The translations under genes and the position numbers were made by a program. A stretch of 39,962 bases of DNA from JBEKYD01 sp049509915 (GTDB lineage Bacteria > Acidobacteriota > Terriglobia > Bryobacterales > Bryobacteraceae), in the NCBI GenBank assembly GCA_049509915.1, contig JBEKZL010000028.1:1-39962 (forward strand), in the 5' to 3' direction. Under the pieces are notes generated by a model. The model was given only the letters and a program-made list of their open reading frames with translations. It was not told where the DNA came from and searched no databases. Positions 34,222 through 39,962 of this stretch are shown here, in pieces; position 1 is the first letter of the stretch, and each line of letters starts with the position of its first letter.

Positions 34222-35226
34222 CTAAGCCTTCAGATATGGCCTCATGGCTTCAAAGTTCCAGTCGATCTCGGCCATCTCGTCGGGCTTAAGCCGGACTTCG
34301 GTTCTCTGGCCGTTGTGGTCGCGGCCCACTGTGGTCTTGAAGACGCCGCGCTTCTTCATCATGTACTGCGGCACGCCTTGAAACTGGCGCATCTGGTTGA
34401 GCATGAGCAATAGGGATGAAAACGCGGTGCGGGCCTTCTCTTTCTGTCCGGACTGGTACAGATCCCAGACGGCCACATAGACGTCGGTAAACTGAGCCTC
34501 GGGCATGTCACCGTCGCCGCCAAAGCGCATTTCGTAAGTGAGGCTGTAACCATTGGCGCCGCTGAATACGGAGGTCACCGTAGGCTTCGCGTGAATCAGG
34601 GTCTTCATGCGGTCGATAACCGGGTTGACTTCTTCCTTTATGTAACCGAGGTTTGGAAACTCCTTGGCCAGACCGATCAGAAATTCGACCGACGGATCGA
34701 TTCCCTGGGTCCCGCCCGAAGTCTGAATGAACACCGGCCGCTTAGTCAACTTACCCAACGCCCTATAGTATGTGCGGTAATCCTCTATCGACTTCGCCTC
34801 CATCGGGGGCATGGCGATAAGGCCATCCGGCTCCAGTGCTTCAGCTTTGCGGGCGAACTCGAGCATGTGCTCAGTATCGGTCGATTGAACCCCGAACAAT
34901 AGAGCCGGCTTACGCCCCTTGGCGGCTTTGGCGAGGACTTCCATGCCATGCATGCGCTCTTCTTTGTTGACGCCCCCGGGGTAGCCGCTGGCATGCTGCG
35001 GCCACGCCATTCCATGGGCGCCGCACTTTTCGAAGAAGTCCACCTGGTGAGCCAGGTCCTCGAAATCCACGCCGCCCGCCGCGGTGTAGGGAGTTGCCAG
35101 GATCGGGAAAATGCCGCGCATCGGTTTGGTTGTTGCGGCGGCCGAGGGCGGCACGAACGCAATCGCCGCTCCCGCTGCCGCGCCAAGTCCGGCCAGCATT
35201 TGTCTTCTGCTATAAGTTGTGGTCAT
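34222..35226 (-). CDS. Tat-exported DapA-family lyase-like protein
   Basis: This 334-residue protein has a twin-arginine signal (YSRRQMLAGLGAAAGAAIAF, then VPPSAAA) and a DapA-type TIM barrel. The Schiff-base lysine is in LGYIKEEVNP. The usual GTTGE loop reads QHASGYPGG, and the catalytic-tyrosine segment reads VFIQTSGGTQG, so the DHDPS Thr-Tyr machinery is missing and the activity is likely different. The ATG at 35226 follows GAGAGGAGAATCGTG, a good ribosome binding site; the longer upstream frame is rejected. It leads the unit with the exported dehydratase. Confidence 0.82.
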   Translation of the reverse strand: MTTTYSRRQMLAGLGAAAGAAIAFVPPSAAATTKPMRGIFPILATPYTAAGGVDFEDLAHQVDFFEKCGAHGMAWPQHASGYPGGVNKEERMHGMEVLAKAAKGRKPALLFGVQSTDTEHMLEFARKAEALEPDGLIAMPPMEAKSIEDYRTYYRALGKLTKRPVFIQTSGGTQGIDPSVEFLIGLAKEFPNLGYIKEEVNPVIDRMKTLIHAKPTVTSVFSGANGYSLTYEMRFGGDGDMPEAQFTDVYVAVWDLYQSGQKEKARTAFSSLLLMLNQMRQFQGVPQYMMKKRGVFKTTVGRDHNGQRTEVRLKPDEMAEIDWNFEAMRPYLKA

Positions 35227-35664
35227 CACGATTCTCCTCTCGCCTGGGCTTCCGCGCCGGCCAAGAGCGCGCCGGAGACCGCTGCCGCACGGCAACGTTC
35301 CGGAACACCTTTCCGCGAGTCAGACACTCGAGTTTCGTCGAATTCTTCAGCGTGAGCGCTCGCGGCCGGCGGCGTATTGCGCGCCGCCACGCTTCGATGC
35401 CGACATGGATACTGTGGGCTGGCATACCTTCCGCGCCGCTGGCAATACGGATTATCCCACAATGACGGGATGGCAGGGCACACGAACGCGAAAGCTACGA
35501 GCCGTTATTGACCGGCGCGATGACGATATAGACGATATAAGAGACTGTCGGGAGAACAACCACGCCTGTCATCGGGAAACGCTCCTTGACAATCGCGGCT
35601 CCTGACTCGCCGCATGTCACACAACTGGTGGAACTAGAAGGCTCTCGATGGTATCGTATCTGAC
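35227..35664. other. Intergenic region upstream of the exported lyase
   Basis: About 440 bp without a recognised gene, expected to hold the promoter of the exported lyase/dehydratase unit. A 9-bp exact tandem repeat, GACGATATA twice at 35522-35539, stands out as an AT-richer patch. It could be a regulator site or part of a promoter. No terminator with T-run was seen. Confidence 0.35.
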
Positions 35665-36114
35665 TTACTTTGGCGCCGTGGGGACCGGCGCGGCGGGCAG
35701 CATATTGCGGATAGCGGCTATGCGCCATCCTTCGGGCGTCCGCACGCAGACGATGCTGGTCCACATGTGCCGTGCCTGGCCGCCGGCGAGGCCGCTAATT
35801 TCGTAGCGGCCGTCCGCGATGGCGGTATCCGGGGACAGAAAACGAACCGATTCGACGGCGATGGTCCGGCGTCCGCCGGTGCTTTCGGAACTGGCGAGCG
35901 TGCCGGTAACCACCGCGGAGCGGCCTTTGCGCCACTCGCCGGAAGAGACGAGCTGATCGGCGTCCGGCGTGAAAAGGCCCTCGATGGCTTGGGCGTCGCG
36001 GTGCTCGCGGGCATCGACGTAGCGCGCCACAAGGGCGCGGACGCCGGTTTCATCGGCGGGCTTTTGGGAGAAGAGAGGGAGGGCGGCGACGAAGAGAATC
36101 GCGATTCTGCTCAT
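35665..36114 (-). CDS. Exported SnoaL/DUF4440-like protein
   Basis: This 149-residue protein has a signal peptide (MSRIAILFVAALPLFSQ) followed by a small cone-shaped alpha+beta (NTF2-like) fold: VRALVARYVDAREHRDAQAIEGLFTPDADQL, then AVVTGTLAS, FLSPDTAIADGRYEISG and MWTSIVCVRTPEGWRIAAIRNM. This resembles the SgcJ/EcaC and DUF4440 families, which include ketosteroid-isomerase-like enzymes and binding proteins. No function can be given. It lies about 100 bp downstream of the TolC-like gene on the same strand, perhaps in the same transcript. Confidence 0.75.
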   Translation of the reverse strand: MSRIAILFVAALPLFSQKPADETGVRALVARYVDAREHRDAQAIEGLFTPDADQLVSSGEWRKGRSAVVTGTLASSESTGGRRTIAVESVRFLSPDTAIADGRYEISGLAGGQARHMWTSIVCVRTPEGWRIAAIRNMLPAAPVPTAPK

Positions 36115-36215
36115 ATTGTTGGACCTGTGGGGATAGTGTCTCAAATCCGGCGGAGAAATGCAGCGCCGGGACGAGCCTGGGCGTGACAGAGCGAAAGTAC
36201 GCTCCACGAAGCGGG

Positions 36216-37760
36216 TCAGGGCATCGGAGGTTTTTGAGGTTGGAGCAGGGTGGGGAGGCGGTCGGTGGCATGGCCCAGGGCGCGGGCCAGGCTCAGCTTG
36301 GCCAGATTGTGGGCGAAGACGCTATCGATGAGGTCGAGTTGCGCGCTGGCCAGGGTTTGCTGCGCCTGCACCACCTCGACGGTATTGATGATGCCGGCTT
36401 CCATGCGCGCGCGGGTCATCTCCAGGGTTTCCCGGGCAACTTGCAGATTCTTACTCGCGACCTCGACCTGGCTGGCGGCGGCTTCAAGATCGAGGTATGC
36501 CTGGCGGACCTCGGCTTCGACCTGCCCACGGGTGTCGTCCAACTCGGCCCGGCGCTGCGCCAACACGGCTTCGGCATCGGCGATATCGCCCGCGGTTCGC
36601 CCACCCTGCCAGATGGGAATGTTGACGGTACCAACCGCGCTGAAAGCTCCGTGGGATTGCGCCGGGTTGGTGCCAATGGCCTCGTAGTAGCCGCTGACCG
36701 CGACCGAGGGCAGGCGCTCGGCGCGAGCGGCGGACAGGGCCCTGGCGGCGGCCTCCACCTGGGACTGGGCGGCCTTGACATCGGCCCGCTGTTGTTCGGC
36801 CTGGGCCACGGCGGCATCCACGTTCTGGACCGGTGCCGGGCTGAACGGGAAGCTATCGGTGAGGCGATAACCGGCGTCTGGCGGAAGGCCGGTGAGCCGC
36901 GCCAGGTTGATCTTCTGCTTGGCGAGATCGTTGCTCAGGGTAATGATCTGCTGTTGTTGGGTGAGAGTCCGTACCTGGTTTTGGTCGACGTTGAGCTGCG
37001 CCAGCACGCCGTGGCCGTGTTGCTCGGTGGATTGATGCAATACGGCATTGGCGGTGTCGAGTTGGGCCTTGGCGGCGTCCACCCGGGCCTGGGCTGCCAA
37101 TACCTGCAGATAAGCGCCGCCCACGGCGAGGGTGACGAGGTCGCGCGCATCCTGCAGGCTGAACTCGCTGGCGCGGGCGGTGGCTTTGGCGGCGCGGTAA
37201 TTATTCAGCGTGGTCAGGTTCGCCACACTCTGGCTGAGCGTGGCCTGGAGATTGAAGTAGTTGAACGGGCCCACCACGGTGGGAATGCGGAAGCCGGGGA
37301 TGGGCGCGCTGATGCGCAGTCCGAGGGCGGCGAGATCGGATTGTTCGACGGTTTCGTTGAGACTGCCATTGATGTTGGGCAGCAGCGCGCTGCGAGCCAC
37401 AGTTACCTGGGCTCGGGTTTGACGTACGGTTTGCGCGAGCCCGACGGCGCCCAGGTTGTAGGCCAGTCCGCGCTGGAGCGCCTCGGCCAGCGACAGACTG
37501 CCGGAAAAAGGGAGGGCGGTGGTGCTGCGCGCGCTGCCGGCATAAGGTCCGGAGACCTGCACACTGGGATTCAAGGTGTTGACGCTCGAAGTGGTGCCCG
37601 CTACGGGCTGTTCGACCGCGCCCACCGAACCGCCCTGGTTATTGCGGCCCGAGGCGGGCAGAGCGGCCGCGGAGGCACCGCCGCTGGAGGAAGACTGGGC
37701 GAAGGCGCTCTCGGCGCCCGCCAGGACGATCAAGAACACAACGCTGCCGAATCGTTTCAT
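36216..37760 (-). CDS. TolC-like outer-membrane efflux protein
   Basis: This 514-residue protein has a signal peptide (MKRFGSVVFLIVLAGAESAFA) and a Ser/Gly-rich start. It then has two outer-membrane-efflux-protein repeats rich in long helices: LSLAEALQRGLAYNLGAVGLAQTVRQTRAQVTVARSALLPNINGS and the second, LARLTGLPPDAGY to QSQVEAAARALSAARAERLPSVAVSGYYE and TVEVVQAQQTLASAQLDLIDSVFAHNLAKLSLARALG. It forms the outer-membrane channel for exporters. The ATG at 37760 has GAGGGAT upstream and lies 12 bp after the MarR stop. It is the channel for the adjacent ABC exporter. Confidence 0.92.
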   Translation of the reverse strand: MKRFGSVVFLIVLAGAESAFAQSSSSGGASAAALPASGRNNQGGSVGAVEQPVAGTTSSVNTLNPSVQVSGPYAGSARSTTALPFSGSLSLAEALQRGLAYNLGAVGLAQTVRQTRAQVTVARSALLPNINGSLNETVEQSDLAALGLRISAPIPGFRIPTVVGPFNYFNLQATLSQSVANLTTLNNYRAAKATARASEFSLQDARDLVTLAVGGAYLQVLAAQARVDAAKAQLDTANAVLHQSTEQHGHGVLAQLNVDQNQVRTLTQQQQIITLSNDLAKQKINLARLTGLPPDAGYRLTDSFPFSPAPVQNVDAAVAQAEQQRADVKAAQSQVEAAARALSAARAERLPSVAVSGYYEAIGTNPAQSHGAFSAVGTVNIPIWQGGRTAGDIADAEAVLAQRRAELDDTRGQVEAEVRQAYLDLEAAASQVEVASKNLQVARETLEMTRARMEAGIINTVEVVQAQQTLASAQLDLIDSVFAHNLAKLSLARALGHATDRLPTLLQPQKPPMP

Positions 37761-37771
37761 GGCATCCCTCG

Positions 37772-38257
37772 TCATTTCGTAATCATTGCCAATTTGCGCA
37801 TGGCGTCCACCAACTGGCGCTGCTCGGTCGCGGAAAGCACCGCCATCTGGCGCGTCTCGGCGCGCCGGGCGCGCGGCAGGGCGCGGGCGAACAGGCGGTT
37901 GCCAGCCTCGGTGCGCTGGACCCACTGCACGCGGCGGTCGCGCGGGTTGCGCTCGCGGCGCAGCCAGCCGCGGCGCTCCAGGCCGTCGAGCACCGCCACC
38001 AGGGAACTGGGGTCGAGGCCCGTCACCTCGGCAATCTCATGCTGTGAAACGTTGCCCAGGCCGGCGATTGCCAGCAGGTAAAACTCACGCGAGCGCAGCT
38101 CGAGCGGCGCCAGGGCGCGATCCAGGCGGCGGCGCGCTTCAAGCCAAACCCTCCAGTTGTAGAACCACAATCCGGGTTCGTCCGGCCTCCCGAAGGAGGT
38201 CAGTTTGGCCGCGACCGTCAACTTCGCCGCGATCATCTTGGAGGCAACCCGCGGCAT
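37772..38257 (-). CDS. MarR-family transcriptional regulator
   Basis: This 161-residue winged-helix regulator shows AIAGLGNVSQHEIAEVTGLDPSSLVAVLDGLERRGWLRRERNPRDRRVQWVQRTEAG, the MarR DNA-binding core with the DRR wing, and flanking dimerisation helices. The ATG at 38257 sits 2 bp after the permease stop; upstream codons in the frame are shadow. Its place between an ABC permease and a TolC-like channel points to control of the efflux operon, probably as a repressor relieved by a drug-like ligand. Confidence 0.92.
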   Translation of the reverse strand: MPRVASKMIAAKLTVAAKLTSFGRPDEPGLWFYNWRVWLEARRRLDRALAPLELRSREFYLLAIAGLGNVSQHEIAEVTGLDPSSLVAVLDGLERRGWLRRERNPRDRRVQWVQRTEAGNRLFARALPRARRAETRQMAVLSATEQRQLVDAMRKLAMITK

Positions 38258-38259
38258 GG

Positions 38260-39372
38260 TTACAAAGTCCGCCGGAACAATAGCGTGGCGCCGGCCAGCA
38301 TCAATGCCGAGGTCAGCACCAGGGCGAAGACGTCGGTGCCGATGGCGGTGATCCCGACATCCTTGAGCAGCAGGGTGCGGAAGCCATGAACGGCGTAAGT
38401 GAACGGGTCGCACGCCGACAGCACCCGCAGCCACTTAGGGAAACCGGCGACGGGATAGAAGGCGCCGCTGGGAAAATACAGCAACGTGTTCAGCACGCCG
38501 AAAATGGCGCGCGGCACCAGCGGGTCGCTGATGCGCGCCATAATGAAAAACATCAAGCCGATTAGCGCGACGGATGTGAGCCCGACCATTAGCGTCAGCT
38601 CCAGCAGGCGCGCCGGCTCGAAGAAGTTGGGGACCCTGGCCACAATGGCTCCCAGCACCAGGACTGTCTCTCCCGCCAGCATCGCCTTGATCACGCCGGA
38701 CAGGTTGAAGCCGAGAATCAGCTCCCATTTGGTGATAGGGGTCACCATGTAGCCTTCGTGCAGGCCGCGCGACTTGTCGTCAATGAACAGCAGGCCGCCG
38801 CCGATCATGGCGGTCATGAAGATGGCCAGCGCCACCGAACCGGGCAGCAGATACTTGATGTAGTCGACGTAGGGATAGACCTCGACCAGGTTGAGCGCGG
38901 CCTGCGCCGGTTCGCGCGGCGGCACCTGGGGCGCGTTGATGGAGGCAACCAGACTGGACATCTGGTCGCCCACCGCGCCCGCCACCGTGCGATCGGTGTT
39001 GTCGGTAATCAGCGCCAGGTGCGGCTGGTGCCGTTCCAGCAGATCGCGGGAATAATGCTGGGGAATGATCAGGACTCCGCTCAGCACGCCCTTGCGCAGG
39101 TCCCGGACGGCGGCGCTTTCGTCGTCGTAATCGGTGGGAAGGAAGGTGCGGGCGTTGGCTCCCACGGCGCGGACCCGCTCCAGCACGTCCACCGATTGCG
39201 GTCCCCGATCGAGGTTGACCACGCCCAGGATGACGTTCTTGATATTGCCGCCGAAGGCGTTGCCGAGGATGATCAACTGCATCAGCGGCATCACCAGGGA
39301 GGCGAAGATCAACGCCGGGCTGCGGCGGAATTTGCGCATGTCGCGCTCGACCAGGGCCAAAGCTCGCTTCAT
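38260..39372 (-). CDS. ABC-2 type exporter permease
   Basis: This 370-residue membrane protein has a first helix (ALIFASLVMPLMQLIILGNAFGG), then a large periplasmic domain (NLDRGPQSVDVLERVRAVG through PQVPPREPAQAALNLVEVYPYVDYIKYLLPGSVALAIFM), then five more helices ending LVLTSALMLAGATLLF. This matches the ABC-2 permeases of drug or glycan export (YhhJ/YbhR type). The ATG at 39372 overlaps the ATPase stop (ATGA). It partners the ATPase upstream and the TolC-like channel downstream. Confidence 0.9.
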   Translation of the reverse strand: MKRALALVERDMRKFRRSPALIFASLVMPLMQLIILGNAFGGNIKNVILGVVNLDRGPQSVDVLERVRAVGANARTFLPTDYDDESAAVRDLRKGVLSGVLIIPQHYSRDLLERHQPHLALITDNTDRTVAGAVGDQMSSLVASINAPQVPPREPAQAALNLVEVYPYVDYIKYLLPGSVALAIFMTAMIGGGLLFIDDKSRGLHEGYMVTPITKWELILGFNLSGVIKAMLAGETVLVLGAIVARVPNFFEPARLLELTLMVGLTSVALIGLMFFIMARISDPLVPRAIFGVLNTLLYFPSGAFYPVAGFPKWLRVLSACDPFTYAVHGFRTLLLKDVGITAIGTDVFALVLTSALMLAGATLLFRRTL

Positions 39373-39962
39373 CGCGGTCCCCCTTTCTTCCCTCCGCCCG
39401 CCGGGGCGGCGGCTTCGGCCATCTCCGTCAGCCCGTGGCCGGTGTAATACAGGAATACGTCGTCCAGGCTTGTCGACTGCACCGACAAGGCTTTCAGCTC
39501 CAGCTTGAGTTGGCGCGCCAACTCGATCAGCTCCTGGGCCGAAGCCGGCCCGCGGTCGCTCGAGATGCGATAGGTGGCCGAGCCCAGCGCGCGCACCGAC
39601 TTGACCGCGGGCAACGATTCCAGGTCGGAGGCGCCGTGGGGCAGATCGGGCTCGAACTGCAGCTCGATGCGGCTGGCGCCGGGCACCGACCCTTTCAGCG
39701 CCACCGGCGTGTCCAGCGCCACGATGCGGCCGCTGTCTACAATGGCGACCCGGTCGCAGAGGCGGTCGGCCTCGTCCATGTAATGAGTGGTAAGAAACAA
39801 GGTGCGGCCCTGGTGGGCGCGCAGATGGGCGATCATTTCCCACACCGAAATGCGGGAGGCCGGGTCGAGGCCGGTGGTGGGCTCGTCCAGGAACAGGATT
39901 TGCGGGTCGTGTACCAGGCCGCGGGCGATCTCGAGGCGGCGCCGCATGCCTCCCGAGAGGGT
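39369..39962 (-). CDS. ABC transporter ATPase, C-terminal part; cut by window edge
   Basis: The 197 residues visible start at the signature motif (TLSGGMRRRLEIARGL), followed by Walker B LFLDEPTTGLDP, the H-loop FLTTHYMDEADRLCDRVAI, and a C-terminal accessory domain ending in GGGKKGGPR. The Walker A half lies beyond the window. The H-loop context (THYMDEAD) is typical of drug-export (DrrA/CcmA/YbhF-like) ATPases. The stop overlaps the permease start by 4 bp. Confidence 0.95.
   Translation of the reverse strand, partial: TLSGGMRRRLEIARGLVHDPQILFLDEPTTGLDPASRISVWEMIAHLRAHQGRTLFLTTHYMDEADRLCDRVAIVDSGRIVALDTPVALKGSVPGASRIELQFEPDLPHGASDLESLPAVKSVRALGSATYRISSDRGPASAQELIELARQLKLELKALSVQSTSLDDVFLYYTGHGLTEMAEAAAPAGGGKKGGPR

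Noticed and set aside
36183..38081. 632-residue plus-strand frame opposite the TolC-like and MarR genes
   Set aside because: Gly-rich antisense shadow; both opposite genes are strongly supported.

Overview
The window looks like a chromosomal segment of a GC-rich, soil-type Acidobacteriota, most like the Solibacter/Bryobacterales group. This is inferred, not proven. The grounds are high GC, many Tat-exported sugar-metabolism proteins of normally cytosolic families (Gfo/Idh/MocA, xylose-isomerase-like, mandelate-racemase-like), an FkbM methyltransferase, a DUF1385-prfA pair, a dispersed intergenic repeat and short GC hairpins between genes. No rRNA, tRNA, CRISPR array or intact mobile element was seen; one IS3-type transposase scrap and one truncated receiver-domain scrap are present.

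Layout. 1-1.7 kb (minus): 5' part of prfA (peptide release factor 1) with a YqhQ/DUF1385 membrane protein upstream. 1.8-5.6 kb (minus): an 875-residue protein made of two tandem glycosyltransferase-like halves, followed 22 bp later by a coiled-coil FkbM methyltransferase; probably a glycan synthesis/methylation pair. 5.8-7.9 kb (minus): a secreted alpha/beta-hydrolase-domain protein. 8.2-12.9 kb (plus): a DoxX-like membrane protein, an MFS carrier coupled by a 4-bp overlap to a malonyl-CoA-synthetase-like ligase, and a secreted NHL beta-propeller. 13.2-15.0 kb (plus): two adjacent Nif3-like metal-site proteins, one cytosolic and one with a Tat signal, then the receiver-domain scrap.

15.3-20.8 kb (minus) is a sugar-acid catabolic locus: a GntR/FadR-type regulator overlapping an enolase-superfamily dehydratase, then a second dehydratase, a DapA/KDG-aldolase-like lyase and an ACS-family MFS permease, the last three joined by 4-bp ATGA overlaps. 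A 9-bp-arm palindrome lies upstream of the regulator, and one of its arms recurs beside a promoter-like sequence in front of the dehydratase-lyase-permease unit. An isochorismatase-family hydrolase and an orphan 266-residue protein with a hairpin-rich leader follow. At 23.0-25.4 kb (minus) are a 2-keto-3-deoxygluconate kinase (kdgK-like) and a Tat-signal mannonate dehydratase (uxuA-like). So dehydration, phosphorylation, aldol cleavage and uptake of hexonates/hexuronates are all represented within 10 kb.

25.4-27.9 kb: the IS3 scrap and a divergent AceK (isocitrate dehydrogenase kinase/phosphatase). 28.0-32.7 kb (plus): a secreted glycosidase-like barrel fused to an FGE/SUMF1-type domain lacking its active-site cysteines, then Tat-exported Gfo/Idh/MocA and sugar-isomerase-like proteins. 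32.7-35.2 kb (minus): a second dehydratase plus DapA-like lyase pair, both with Tat signals. 35.7-40 kb (minus): an ABC-2 exporter (ATPase cut by the window edge, permease), MarR regulator, TolC-like outer-membrane channel and a small SnoaL-like exported protein.

The most interesting aspect is that enzyme types of one pathway (enolase-superfamily dehydratase plus DapA-family lyase) occur in a cytosolic set and again in a Tat-exported set about 15 kb away, alongside exported UxuA-, Gfo/Idh- and isomerase-like proteins. This suggests a periplasmic sugar-acid processing route mirroring the cytosolic one.
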